64,000 bases of DNA, from positions 2,061,001 to 2,125,000 of the forward strand of contig NZ_CAJQUA010000001.1 in NCBI RefSeq assembly GCF_907163135.1, read 5' to 3'. Of the stretch, positions 19,258 to 28,421 are shown piece by piece; within the stretch, counting starts at the first letter, position 1, and every line of letters starts with the position of its first letter. The notes below the pieces were generated by a model. That model worked only from the letters and a program-made list of their open reading frames with translations, was not told where the DNA came from and did no database searches. Source of the DNA: Brachymonas denitrificans. Its GTDB lineage: Bacteria; Pseudomonadota; Gammaproteobacteria; Burkholderiales; Burkholderiaceae_C. Position numbers and translations under genes: made by a program.

Positions 19258-20724
19258 ATGCGCGATGTACTTCCTGTCCTGCGGCTGCTTGGCATGCTGA
19301 TCATGTTCTTCTCGGGCGCCATGCTGCTGCCCGTGGGTGCCTCTGCCCTGTTCGACGACGGATTGCTGTGGGTGCACATGCAGGCGGTCAGTCTGACCTG
19401 GCTGTCGGGGGGCGCTCTCTGGCTGGCGACGCGCTCGGCCAGCGACGAACTGCAGCCGCGCCACGGCGTGCTGCTGGTGGTGCTGACCTGGAGCATGCTG
19501 CCGCTGTTCGCCACGCTGCCGCTGCTGCTCGGCATGCAGGCGCTGGGCCAGCCCATGTCGTTCACGCATGCGTTCTACGAAGCCACGTCGGGGCTGACCA
19601 CCACCGGCGGCACGGTGATGTCGGGGGTGGACAAGCTGCCCGTTTCCATCAACCTGTGGCGTTGCTTCCTGCAGTGGCTGGGCGGCATGGGCATCCTGAT
19701 TCTGGTGGTGGCGGTGCTGCCCTTCCTGGGCATGGGCGGCAGCCAGCTGTTCCGCGCCGAGTCGCCCGGGCCGATGAAGGAAACCAAGCTCACGCCGCGC
19801 ATCGCCGAAACGGCCAAGGGCCTGTGGCTGGTGTATGCCACCATCTCGGTGCTGTGCGCCTTCGGCTACTGGCTGGCAGGCATGACACCGGTGGATGCGG
19901 TGCTGCACATGTTCACCACCGTGAGTCTGGGCGGGCTGACGCCGCATGATGCGAGCTTTGCCTACTTCGACTCGGCCGCGATCGAGACCGTGGCCATCAT
20001 CACCATGCTGGTGTGCAGCGCCAACTTTGCGCTGTATTTCTCCTCCATCAGCAAGAAGCGCAGCGACATCATCTGGAAGAACCCCGAGCTGCGCATCACG
20101 CTGATCTGCCTGGTCGGCGGCGGCCTGCTGGTGTCCTTCGTGATCTGGCTGGAGGGGCATTACGAGCCGCTCAAGGCGCTGCGCTACGGCATGTTCCACA
20201 CCGTGTCGATCGCCACCACCACCGGCTATGGCACCACCAACTTCGAGCTGTGGCCGCCGTTTGCGCCGATGTTCATGCTGCTGCTGTCGAGCTTCGCCAC
20301 CAGCGCCGGATCGACCGGAGGCGGCATCAAGACGCTGCGTGTGCTGGTGCTGTTCCAGCAGGCGCGGCACGAGTTGAAGCGCATGGTGCACCCGCGTCTG
20401 GTGCAGCCGCCGCGCATCGGGCAGAACCGCATTCCCGACCATATCGTGCGCGCCGTGGTGGCCTACACCGTGCTGTACGTGGCCACGGTGCTGGTCATGA
20501 CGCTGCTGATGCTGGCCAGCGAACTGGATCTGGTGTCGGCCTTTGCCGCCACGCTGGCGAGCATCAACTGTACCGGGCTGGGACTGGCCAAGGTGGGGCC
20601 GACCTCCAACTACGCGGCGCTGACCGACTTCCAGATCTGGGTCTGCAGCGCCGGCATGATCCTGGGGCGGCTGGAGCTGCTGAGCTTCTTCGCGCTGCTG
20701 CTGCCCTCCTACTGGAAGCGCTGA
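19258..20724 (+). CDS. trkH: Trk potassium uptake channel subunit TrkH
   Basis: The 488-residue pore-forming partner of TrkA. The four selectivity-filter segments of the M1-P-M2 repeats can be read: SGLTTTGGTV, TVSLGGLTPHD, SIATTTGYGTT and INCTGLGLAKVG. Two additional N-terminal spans fit TrkH or TrkG rather than KtrB. It is the last gene of the clc-trkA-trkH operon. The 159 bp to gshA contain a 7-bp stem-loop (GCCTGCC / GGCAGGC at 20769-20792) without a T-tract. Confidence 0.96.
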   Translation: MRDVLPVLRLLGMLIMFFSGAMLLPVGASALFDDGLLWVHMQAVSLTWLSGGALWLATRSASDELQPRHGVLLVVLTWSMLPLFATLPLLLGMQALGQPMSFTHAFYEATSGLTTTGGTVMSGVDKLPVSINLWRCFLQWLGGMGILILVVAVLPFLGMGGSQLFRAESPGPMKETKLTPRIAETAKGLWLVYATISVLCAFGYWLAGMTPVDAVLHMFTTVSLGGLTPHDASFAYFDSAAIETVAIITMLVCSANFALYFSSISKKRSDIIWKNPELRITLICLVGGGLLVSFVIWLEGHYEPLKALRYGMFHTVSIATTTGYGTTNFELWPPFAPMFMLLLSSFATSAGSTGGGIKTLRVLVLFQQARHELKRMVHPRLVQPPRIGQNRIPDHIVRAVVAYTVLYVATVLVMTLLMLASELDLVSAFAATLASINCTGLGLAKVGPTSNYAALTDFQIWVCSAGMILGRLELLSFFALLLPSYWKR

Positions 20725-20883
20725 ATTTCCTTCAGCCTCCCCCTTATGGGCGGTATCTTGGATTCCGGGCCTGCCGCCCCCATCTGGCAGGCTCGCGCGC
20801 GACATGGCATCTGCCCGGACCCAACCGGCTTTCATGACACCGGTTCGCGGTAAGATGACCCTTCCCACTGAACAGGATCCCCC

Positions 20884-22182
20884 ATGGTTCCCCACCTCGT
20901 GACTGCCCTGACCGGCCCCATCAACGAGCTAGAGCAACGCATCATCGACTCCATGCCGGCCACCGAGCGCTGGTTCCGCCTGGAGTGGATGGAGCATACC
21001 CCGCCGTTCTACTGTTCGGTGGATATCCGCAATGCCGGCTTCAAGCTGGCGCCGGTGGACACCAATCTGTACCCCGACGGCTGGAACAACCTGAGCGAGC
21101 CGATGCTGCCGCTGGCCGTGCAGGCGGCCATGGCGGCGATCGAGAAGATCTGCCCCGAAGCGCGCAACCTGCTGCTGATTCCGGAGAACCACCGCCAGAA
21201 CAACACCTTCTATCTGTGCAACATCGAGCAGCTGGTGCGGATTTTCCGCATGGCTGGGCTGAACGTGCGCGTGGGCTCTATCGACCCGGACATCAAGGAG
21301 CCGACCGAGATTGCCCTGCCCAACGGCGGCAGCGTGCTGCTCGAGCCGGTGATCCGCAGCGAGCGCCGGCTGGGGCTGAAGGGCTTCGACCCCTGCACCA
21401 TTCTGGTCAACAACGACCTGAGCAGCGGTGCCCCGGGCATCCTCGAAGACCTGCACGAGCAGTACCTGCTGCCGCCGCTGCACGCCGGCTGGCATGTGCG
21501 CCTGAAGAGCCGGCATTTTGCCAGCTACGAGGAAGTGACCAAGCGCTTCAGCAAGATGCTGGGCATCGACCCCTGGCTGATCAATCCCATGTACAACCAG
21601 TGCGGCGAGGTGGATTTTGCCAGCAGCACCGGGCTGGACTGCCTGCGCAACAATGCCGATGCGCTGCTGGGCCGCATCCGGCGCAAGTACAAGGAATACG
21701 GCATCCAGGAAAAGCCCTTCGTGGTGGTGAAGGCCGACAACGGCACCTCCGGCCTGGGCATCACCACGGTGCGCGACATGCACGACCTGGATGTGCTGGA
21801 AGAGCGCGTGCGCAAGACGGTGCCGCTGCGCCAGGGCGGCCAGCCGATCAGCAACGTGATCATCCAGGAAGGCATCCTGACGCACGAGCGCATCAACGAT
21901 GCCGTGGCCGAGCCGGTGGTGTACATGCTGGACCGCTACGTGGTGGGCGGCTTCTACCGCGTGCATGCGCACCGCGGCATCGACGAGAACCTGAACGCGC
22001 CCGGCGCACGCTACGTGCCGCTGGCGTTCGACGACAGCAACCTGCTGCCGGAGCCGGGCAAGAAACCCGGTGCCAGCGCACCCAACCGCTTCTACATGTA
22101 CGGCGTGGTGGCGCGGCTGGCGATGCTGGCGGCCAGTTACGAGCTGGAAGCCACCGATCCCATGCTCGAGGAGCTGGGCTGA
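20884..22182 (+). CDS. gshA: glutamate-cysteine ligase, proteobacterial GshA type
   Basis: First enzyme of glutathione synthesis. The 432-residue product belongs to the short GshA type found in many beta- and gammaproteobacteria, distinct from E. coli GshA. It is recognised from the start TGPINELEQRIIDSMPATERWFR in outline and from internal blocks such as RHFASYEEVTKRF, VVKADNGTSGLGITT and a basic C-terminal region. No gshB is adjacent. Its neighbours are cation transporters; a Kef-type antiporter, a family that can be glutathione-gated, lies 11 kb away. Confidence 0.9.
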   Translation: MVPHLVTALTGPINELEQRIIDSMPATERWFRLEWMEHTPPFYCSVDIRNAGFKLAPVDTNLYPDGWNNLSEPMLPLAVQAAMAAIEKICPEARNLLLIPENHRQNNTFYLCNIEQLVRIFRMAGLNVRVGSIDPDIKEPTEIALPNGGSVLLEPVIRSERRLGLKGFDPCTILVNNDLSSGAPGILEDLHEQYLLPPLHAGWHVRLKSRHFASYEEVTKRFSKMLGIDPWLINPMYNQCGEVDFASSTGLDCLRNNADALLGRIRRKYKEYGIQEKPFVVVKADNGTSGLGITTVRDMHDLDVLEERVRKTVPLRQGGQPISNVIIQEGILTHERINDAVAEPVVYMLDRYVVGGFYRVHAHRGIDENLNAPGARYVPLAFDDSNLLPEPGKKPGASAPNRFYMYGVVARLAMLAASYELEATDPMLEELG

Positions 22183-22255
22183 CATGCCGGGCTTGCGTCA
22201 TGGCCTGCAAGCCGGCTGGCAGCTCCCCCGCAAAAACCAAGGAGTGCCCTGACCG

Positions 22256-25102
22256 ATGCCGACCGACGCGCAGACGCCCGCCCCCGCCGATCCGCCCTTG
22301 CGGCAGGACGACCCGAGCCTGCTGCCTGCCGATGCCGTACTGCAGCACGCCGGCACCGACTGCGAGCGCGGTCTTGACAGCGCCGAAGCGGCGCGCCGGC
22401 TGGAGCAGGATGGCCCCAACGCACTGGCCACGGTGGCGCCGGTTCCGGGCTGGCGCAGGTTCCTGCAGCAGTTCCATGATCCGCTGATCTACCTGCTGCT
22501 CGCAGCCATCCTGATCACGCTGGGGGCCTGGGCCATCGAGGGCTACCAGGGCTGGCCGGTGGATGCGGTGGTGATTGCTGCCGTGGTGCTGGTGAATGCG
22601 CTGATCGGCTATGTGCAGGAGGCCAAGGCCGAGAACGCGGCGGCAGCGCTGGCGCGCATGACCGAGGTGACGGCAGGCGTGCTGCGCGACGGCGCTGTAA
22701 CGCGCGTGCCCAGCCAGCAACTGGTGAAGGGCGACATCCTGGTGCTGGCCGAAGGCGATGCCGTGGGCGCCGACGCGCGCCTGCTGCAGGCCAATGCGCT
22801 GCGCGTGCAGGAGGCCTCGCTCACCGGGGAAAGCGAGGCGGTGCTGAAGGATGCGGCGGTGCTGCAGGCGCCGACCTCGCTGGGCGACCGGCTGAACATG
22901 GTCTACAAGGGCACGGCAGTGGCGGGCGGTACCGGTCTGGCCGTGGTCACCGCCACCGGCATGGACACCGAAATGGGTGCCATCGCCCATATGCTCGCCA
23001 CCGGGAAGGAAGACGACACCCCCTTGCAGAAAGAGGTGCGCTATATCGGCCGCATGCTGGGCATAGCCGTGATCGTGATTGCCGTTGCGGTGATCGGCAC
23101 GCTGTTGTGGGTGGGCCATGTGGACTCGCTGCAGGGCGTGGTGACGGCGCTGCTGTTTGGCGTTTCGCTGGCGGTGGCGGCGGTGCCCGAGGGGTTGCCC
23201 GCCATCCTCTCGCTGGTGCTGGCGCTGGGCGTGCAGCGCATGGCGGAGCACAAGGCAATCGTGAAGAAGCTGTCTTCGGTGGAGACGCTGGGCTCGGCCT
23301 CGGTGATCTGCACGGACAAGACCGGCACGCTGACCAAGTCCGAAATGACGGTGGAGCGCGTGATCAGCGCATCCGGAGAAAGCCATGTGACGGGCGTGGG
23401 CTATACGCCGGACGGACAAATACAGCATGCAGGCGCTGTGCTGGAGCAGGGGCCGTTGCATTCCGAACATCGCGCGGTGCTGACCGGCGGGTCGCTCGCC
23501 AGCAATGCCACGCTGCGTGACTGCGGCGAGGGCATCTGGGAGATCCAGGGGGATCCGACCGAAGCGGCGCTGCTGGTGGCCGAGCGCAAGCTGGGCGTGG
23601 AGGGTGCGCGCAGCGGGCGCTTCGAGCGCGTGGCCGAGATTCCGTTCGACTCCGAACGCAAGCTGATGTCGGTGATCGTGCGCGACAAGCAGCACGACCA
23701 CATCCTGCTGGTGACCAAGGGCGCGCCCGATGTGCTGTTGCAGCGCTGCACGCACCAGCGCGTAGGCAACGAGGTGCAGCCGCTGGACGACGGCGCCGTG
23801 GAGCAAGCCCAGCGCGATATAGAAGCGATGTCGGGCGATGCGCTGCGCACGCTGGCGGTGGGCTACCGTGTGCTGCCGGGCGATGCCGCGGCACAGCCCT
23901 CACCCGAACTGGAGCAGGACCTGGTGCTGGCCGGCATGGTCGGTATCATCGACCCGCCGCGCCCCGAGGCGGCGCAGGCCATTGCCGAGGCGCGCGCCGC
24001 CGGCGTGCGCGTGATCATGATCACCGGCGACCATCCGCGCACCGCGCAGCGCATTGCCACCGATCTGGGCATCATCGAGGCAGGCGAGACGGTGCTGACC
24101 GGCGATGCGCTGGACGAGCTGCTGTCGCTCGGCGATGCAGCAATTGCCAAGGCGGTGCGCAGCACCTCCGTCTATGCGCGCGTGGCGCCGGAACACAAGC
24201 TGCGCATCGTGCAGGCGCTGCAGGCCGACGGCCATATCGTGGCCATGACGGGGGACGGCGTGAACGATGCGCCCGCGCTCAAGTCGGCCGATATCGGCGT
24301 GGCCATGGGCGTGACCGGCACCGAGGTGACCAAGGAAGCGGCGCGCATGATCCTGGCCGACGACAACTTCGCCACCATCGTGCAGGCGGTACGCGAGGGG
24401 CGGGGGATTTTCAGCAATATCCGCAAGTTTCTGCGCTACCTGCTGTCGTCCAACATGGGCGAGGTGCTGACGGTGTTTCTGGGCGTGGTGGGGGCCGGCG
24501 TGATCGGGCTGACGGCTGCCGATGGCCATGGCCCGGCGGGCGCGCTGGTGCTGCCGCTGCTGGCCACGCAGATCCTGTGGATCAACCTGATCACCGATTC
24601 GGCGCCGGCGCTGGCGCTGGGCATGGACCCGCCGAGCGCCAACACCATGCACCGGCCGCCGCGCAAGTTGGGCGATCGCGTGATCGATGGCGCCATGTGG
24701 TCGGGCGTGATCCAGACCGGGCTGGTGATGGCGCTGGCCACGCTGCTGACCATCGACCTGTTCCTGCCGGGCGGCCTGCTGCCCGGCGAGCACGACCTGA
24801 CCACGGCGCGCACGGCCGGATTTACCGTGCTGGTGCTGGCGCAGCTGTTCAATTGCTTCAACGTGCGCTCGGAAGACACCAGCGCCTTCCGCGGGCTGGG
24901 CAGCAATCCGTGGGTGTGGGGCGCGGTGCTGCTCTCGGTGTTGCTGCAGGTGGCGGTGGTGCATGTGTCGTGGCTGAATACCGCGTTTGGCACGGCGCCG
25001 CTGACGCCGGAGCATTGGGCGCTGTGCGCGGCCATGGCGAGTACGGTGCTGTGGCATGGGGAGTTGCGCAAGCTGGTGCGCAGGGGGATGCGGAATCGGT
25101 GA
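22256..25102 (+). CDS. type II P-type ATPase, probable calcium-exporting pump
   Basis: A 948-residue ion pump with the N-terminal cation ATPase domain, actuator loop (LTGESEAV), phosphorylation site CTDKTGTLT (Asp354), hinge GDGVNDAPALK, and about ten spans. Residues matching the SERCA Ca2+ sites are kept: PEGLP in M4 (Glu312), SSNMGE in M5, and WINLITD in M6. This favours Ca2+ as substrate, while Na+ or Mn2+ pumps of the same subfamily cannot be ruled out. It stands alone, 73 bp after gshA, and is convergent with fumC. Confidence 0.87.
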   Translation: MPTDAQTPAPADPPLRQDDPSLLPADAVLQHAGTDCERGLDSAEAARRLEQDGPNALATVAPVPGWRRFLQQFHDPLIYLLLAAILITLGAWAIEGYQGWPVDAVVIAAVVLVNALIGYVQEAKAENAAAALARMTEVTAGVLRDGAVTRVPSQQLVKGDILVLAEGDAVGADARLLQANALRVQEASLTGESEAVLKDAAVLQAPTSLGDRLNMVYKGTAVAGGTGLAVVTATGMDTEMGAIAHMLATGKEDDTPLQKEVRYIGRMLGIAVIVIAVAVIGTLLWVGHVDSLQGVVTALLFGVSLAVAAVPEGLPAILSLVLALGVQRMAEHKAIVKKLSSVETLGSASVICTDKTGTLTKSEMTVERVISASGESHVTGVGYTPDGQIQHAGAVLEQGPLHSEHRAVLTGGSLASNATLRDCGEGIWEIQGDPTEAALLVAERKLGVEGARSGRFERVAEIPFDSERKLMSVIVRDKQHDHILLVTKGAPDVLLQRCTHQRVGNEVQPLDDGAVEQAQRDIEAMSGDALRTLAVGYRVLPGDAAAQPSPELEQDLVLAGMVGIIDPPRPEAAQAIAEARAAGVRVIMITGDHPRTAQRIATDLGIIEAGETVLTGDALDELLSLGDAAIAKAVRSTSVYARVAPEHKLRIVQALQADGHIVAMTGDGVNDAPALKSADIGVAMGVTGTEVTKEAARMILADDNFATIVQAVREGRGIFSNIRKFLRYLLSSNMGEVLTVFLGVVGAGVIGLTAADGHGPAGALVLPLLATQILWINLITDSAPALALGMDPPSANTMHRPPRKLGDRVIDGAMWSGVIQTGLVMALATLLTIDLFLPGGLLPGEHDLTTARTAGFTVLVLAQLFNCFNVRSEDTSAFRGLGSNPWVWGAVLLSVLLQVAVVHVSWLNTAFGTAPLTPEHWALCAAMASTVLWHGELRKLVRRGMRNR

Positions 25103-25139
25103 CCTTGCCTGCCAAAGTTGCAGCGGTCCGTCGCTGCCA

Positions 25140-25175
25140 TGGTCAACGTGATGGACACCGCCCCTTGGTTGACCA
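25140..25175. repeat. 8-bp inverted repeat between convergent genes
   Basis: TGGTCAAC and GTTGACCA form a perfect 8-bp inverted repeat with a 20-nt loop in the gap between the P-type ATPase and fumC. There is no T-tract. It may act as an end signal for either transcript; function is unproven. Confidence 0.35.
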
Positions 25176-25202
25176 ACAGAGCAGCAAGCACCGTCGCCGC
25201 AG

Positions 25203-26636
25203 TTACCCCGGCGAAACGCCTCGAAGTGTCGGCCGATCCTGGTGCGGCTTTGCCATCGCCATCGGATCCATCCACGCATCGAACTGCTCCGGCGTGACCA
25301 GCCCCAGCTCCAGCGCCGCTGCCCGCAGGGTCATGCCCCGAGCCAGCGCATGCTTGGCAATGCGTGCCGCGGCGTCATAGCCGATGTGCGGGTTCAGAGC
25401 AGTCACCAGCATCAGGTTGCGCTCCAGATGCTCCCGGATGCGCGCCCGGTCCGGCTCGATGCCGGCGGCGCAGTAGCGCTCGAAGGCCAAGCTGGCATCA
25501 GCCAGCAACGCAATGCTCTCCAGCACGTTGTGCACCATCACCGGCTTGTACACATTGAGCTGGAAATTGCCCTGCGTGCCGGCGAAGGCCACCGCCGCAT
25601 CGTTGCCGAATACCTGCGCGCACACCATGGTCAGCGCCTCGCACTGCGTGGGATTGACCTTGCCCGGCATGATGGACGAGCCTGGCTCGTTCTCGGGAAT
25701 GCGCAACTCGCCGATGCCGCAGCGCGGGCCGCTGGCGAGCCAGCGCACGTCGTTGGCCATCTTGAACAACGCTCCTGCCAGCGTGCGCAGGCTGGCGGAG
25801 CAGTCCACCAGCGCATCGTGCGCGGACAGCGCGGCAAACTTGTTGTCGGCCGCATGGAAGGGCTGGCCGGTGATGCTCGCAATATGCGCGGCGCAGGTTT
25901 CGCCAAAGCGCGGATGCGCGTTCAAACCCGTGCCCACCGCCGTGCCGCCGATCGCCAGCGCGTGCAAGCCGCCCAGCGAACGCTCCACGCCCGCCAGCGC
26001 CTGTTCGATTTGCGCCACCCAGCTCCCGATCTCCTGTCCCAGCGTGATCGGGGTGGCGTCCTGCAGGTGCGTGCGGCCGGTCTTGACCACATCGTCAAAC
26101 ATTTGGGCACGCTGCTGCAGCGTCGCGTTAAGCGTGCGCACGACAGGCAGCAGGCGCTGCTGCACTTGCTCCACCACGGCGATATGCATGGCGGTGGGAA
26201 AGGTGTCGTTGGACGACTGTCCGCGGTTGACATGGTCGTTGGGATGCACCGGCGTTTTGCTGCCCAGCTCGCCTCCCAGCTGCTCGATGGCGCGATTGGC
26301 GATCACCTCGTTGGCATTCATGTTGGATTGTGTGCCGGAGCCGGTCTGGAAGACGACCAAGGGGAAATGGGCGTCGAGGGTGCCATCCATGACCTCCTGT
26401 GCGGCGGCATCAATGGCCTGGGCCAAATCGGCTGGCAGTTCGCCCAGTTCGGCATTGGCGCGCGCGGCGGCCTGCTTGAGGATGCCCAGAGCGCGCACCA
26501 TCGGGCGCGTCCAGCGGAAACGGTCGGTGCCGATGGGGAAATGCTCCAGCGAGCGCTGGGTCTGGGCGCCCCAGTAGCGATCGACAGGGACTTCAACGGG
26601 ACCCATGGAGTCGTGTTCGGTGCGGCTGGTTGGCAC
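25203..26636 (-). CDS. fumC: class II fumarate hydratase
   Basis: Interconverts fumarate and malate in the TCA cycle without an iron-sulfur cluster. The 477-residue protein has the superfamily signature [11 protein letters not shown], the substrate-site blocks [10 protein letters not shown] and [10 protein letters not shown], and normal length. The start is a GTG preceded by an excellent AAGGAGG 5 nt upstream. Its 5' region of 82 bp is shared with tumE, whose palindromic operator lies 63-89 bp upstream of the fumC start. Confidence 0.95.
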   Translation of the reverse strand: MPTSRTEHDSMGPVEVPVDRYWGAQTQRSLEHFPIGTDRFRWTRPMVRALGILKQAAARANAELGELPADLAQAIDAAAQEVMDGTLDAHFPLVVFQTGSGTQSNMNANEVIANRAIEQLGGELGSKTPVHPNDHVNRGQSSNDTFPTAMHIAVVEQVQQRLLPVVRTLNATLQQRAQMFDDVVKTGRTHLQDATPITLGQEIGSWVAQIEQALAGVERSLGGLHALAIGGTAVGTGLNAHPRFGETCAAHIASITGQPFHAADNKFAALSAHDALVDCSASLRTLAGALFKMANDVRWLASGPRCGIGELRIPENEPGSSIMPGKVNPTQCEALTMVCAQVFGNDAAVAFAGTQGNFQLNVYKPVMVHNVLESIALLADASLAFERYCAAGIEPDRARIREHLERNLMLVTALNPHIGYDAAARIAKHALARGMTLRAAALELGLVTPEQFDAWMDPMAMAKPHQDRPTLRGVSPG

Positions 26637-26698
26637 GATGACCTCCTTGTACAGTCATGTTCTACGTGGACCTCAGGCAACGTGTTGCCCGCCAGATT

Positions 26699-26725
26699 CA
26701 GCCATGATAATATAGATCATGGCTG
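26699..26725. promoter_or_regulatory. perfect 10-bp palindrome over the tumE promoter and start codon
   Basis: CAGCCATGAT and ATCATGGCTG form a perfect 10-bp inverted repeat around AATATAG. The right arm contains the tumE ATG (26719-26721). The A+T-rich centre holds -10-like hexamers (GATAAT 26706-26711, TAATAT 26708-26713). TTGCCC at 26685-26690 is 17 nt upstream of TAATAT. This is the arrangement expected of an autoregulatory toxin-antitoxin operator bound by the HTH antitoxin. Confidence 0.65.
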
Positions 26726-27015
26726 ATCAAAAGGTGATTGACGATGTTCATTACATCTCCCGCAAGCGTGGCAACGGCCAGTTACGCCGCGAGGTGTGGA
26801 TAGACCAGCAAGGCAAAATCACCCGCTACAACCTCGCCTACATCAATCAGGCCTTGCATGCGGGAGACAATGGGCGCGTTGTGGGTTATGACAACCAGCA
26901 CGGTTACCACCACCGCCATTACTTCGGCCAGGTCACGCCGGTGGAATTTGTCAGTTTCGAGGATACCGAAGAACGGTTCAAGGCCGACTGGCTGGCCTTG
27001 AGGAGTACAGCATGA
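26719..27015 (+). CDS. tumE: TumE-like toxin (DUF6516 family) of a type II-like toxin-antitoxin pair
   Basis: A 98-residue protein beginning MADQKVIDDVHYISRKR and containing RYNLAYINQALHAGDNGRVVGYDN and a histidine cluster HGYHHRHYFG. This matches my recollection of the TumE toxin family, which is encoded next to an HTH protein. The biochemical target is not known to me. No Shine-Dalgarno precedes the ATG, and the putative -10 lies only 5-7 nt away, so the message is probably leaderless. The stop overlaps the tumA start (ATGA). Base composition is less G+C-rich than neighbours, which suggests acquisition. Confidence 0.72.
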   Translation: MADQKVIDDVHYISRKRGNGQLRREVWIDQQGKITRYNLAYINQALHAGDNGRVVGYDNQHGYHHRHYFGQVTPVEFVSFEDTEERFKADWLALRSTA

Positions 27016-27386
27016 GTGAAGTCACCATCAAGACAGCAGGCGAAAGCGAATTTTTCCGCCGCGGCAAACGGCTGAGCAAACTTGCCGATGCTGGTCAGCC
27101 CTTGCCTGCACAGCATGTGGTGAGCTTTGAAGACCCTGCCGACATGCTCAGCCTGCTGACGCCCGCCAAGCTGGAGCTACTGCGCAGCGTCAAGGAGGCT
27201 CCCGCCTCCATCACCATCATCGCTGCCCGGCTGCAGCGTGATCGGAGCGCCGTCAAGCGGGATGTGGACCAGTTGGAGAGCGCCGGACTGGTGATTGTGG
27301 AAACGAAGACTTTGCCGGGGCATGGGCGCATGAAAGAAGTGCGGCCCGTGGCGCGCTCGTTTCGGCTGGAGGCGTTGGTGGCTTGA
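27012..27386 (+). CDS. tumA: TumA-like HTH antitoxin (HVO_A0114-type DNA-binding protein)
   Basis: A 124-residue protein with a winged-helix domain in its second half: LLTPAKLELLRSVKEAP, ITIIAARLQRDRSAVKRDVDQLESAGLV as the helix-turn-helix and wing. It follows the toxin gene with a 4-bp overlap, the reverse of the common antitoxin-first order but usual for this family as I recall it. Expected roles are to neutralise TumE and to repress the operon through the 26699-26725 palindrome. Both are inference. Confidence 0.72.
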   Translation: MSEVTIKTAGESEFFRRGKRLSKLADAGQPLPAQHVVSFEDPADMLSLLTPAKLELLRSVKEAPASITIIAARLQRDRSAVKRDVDQLESAGLVIVETKTLPGHGRMKEVRPVARSFRLEALVA

Positions 27387-27477
27387 ATCCGCCCATCTCA
27401 CTCAGATGCACTCGACACCCAGAACTTGAGCCGCCAGGAGAAGCTGCTCTTCGCAATAAACAAGCACCACCATCATA

Positions 27478-27514
27478 ATAGTCTGTAGCTATTGAGTTGT
27501 TAGAACAATCCAAA
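27478..27514 (+). promoter_or_regulatory. candidate OxyR binding site upstream of ahpC
   Basis: ATAG-N7-CTAT is exact at 27478-27492. After 7 nt a second, degenerate half follows (TTAG-N7-CAAA, 27500-27514), so the spacing is that of the full OxyR consensus. A TACCAT -10-like hexamer is at 27537-27542. The gene downstream is ahpC, a classical OxyR target, and oxyR itself is in this window. Position relative to ahpC (start 27669) implies a 5' leader of about 120 nt. The stretch 27387-27477 shows nothing else. Confidence 0.6.
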
Positions 27515-27668
27515 CCCCAAATCGCCCACCCTGCGTTACCATAACCCTGTGTTCGGAAACGGCAACTGCCTCTCTGTCACACACCTGCCTCCCGGCCGGT
27601 GCACCATGAAGCCGGCTGCTGCCGCTTCCGTTCCATTTCCACCTGCAATCCATCCAAGGAGATAAGCG

Positions 27669-28235
27669 ATGTCCCTGATCAACACCACCGTGCTGCCGTT
27701 CAAAGCCCAGGCCTTCCAGGCCGGCAAGGGCTTCTTCCAGGTTTCCAACGAAGACCTGAAGGGCAAGTGGTCTCTGGTCGTGTTCTACCCGGCCGACTTC
27801 ACCTTCGTGTGCCCGACCGAGCTGGAAGACCTGGCCGACAAGTACGAAGAGTTCAAGCAGCTGGGCGTGGAAGTCTATGCCGTGTCCACCGACACGCACT
27901 TCTCCCACAAGGCCTGGGCCGACACCTCCGACGCCATCAAGAAGGTCAAGTACCCGATGATCGGCGACCCGACCGGCACCATCACCCGCAACTTCGGCGT
28001 GATGATCGAGGAAGAAGGCCTGGCGCTGCGCGGTTCCTTCCTGATCAACCCCGAAGGCCAGATCAAGCTGTGCGAAATCCATGACAACGGCATCGGCCGC
28101 GACGCCGGCGAAATGCTGCGCAAGGCCAAGGCTGCCAAGTACGTGGCCGAGCACCCGGGCGAAGTCTGCCCCGCCAAGTGGAACGAAGGCGCCGAGACGC
28201 TGAAGCCCTCTCTGGACCTGGTCGGCAAGATCTAA
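27669..28235 (+). CDS. ahpC: alkyl hydroperoxide reductase subunit C (2-Cys peroxiredoxin)
   Basis: Reduces H2O2 and organic peroxides, and is recycled by AhpF. The 188-residue protein has the peroxidatic cysteine Cys48 in FTFVCPTE and the resolving cysteine Cys167 in GEVCPAKW. This is the AhpC/Prx1 type with full length. AAGGAG lies 7 nt before the ATG. An OxyR-type site precedes it, and an intrinsic terminator separates it from ahpF, which should give more AhpC than AhpF. Confidence 0.97.
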   Translation: MSLINTTVLPFKAQAFQAGKGFFQVSNEDLKGKWSLVVFYPADFTFVCPTELEDLADKYEEFKQLGVEVYAVSTDTHFSHKAWADTSDAIKKVKYPMIGDPTGTITRNFGVMIEEEGLALRGSFLINPEGQIKLCEIHDNGIGRDAGEMLRKAKAAKYVAEHPGEVCPAKWNEGAETLKPSLDLVGKI

Positions 28236-28276
28236 TCTGCCCCAGGATGATGGCTCGCTGCGGGCCATCCCCAGCC

Positions 28277-28324
28277 GCCAGACGGCGACGCAGCCCGGCT
28301 TGCTGCGCCGTCTGGCCTTTTTTT
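28277..28324 (+). terminator. intrinsic terminator between ahpC and ahpF
   Basis: GCCAGACGGCG and CGCCGTCTGGC form a perfect 11-bp stem followed by CTTTTTTT. It lies 41 bp after the ahpC stop and 97 bp before ahpF, so ahpF is expressed by read-through or from its own promoter. Confidence 0.88.
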
Positions 28325-28421
28325 ACCCGAAACGTGCCCACGAAGACTGCTTTGAACAATGTCTGACCACAAGGCCCGACATTCTTGACACCAGTTTTTT
28401 GCCCAAGGAGAGGAGAACATC

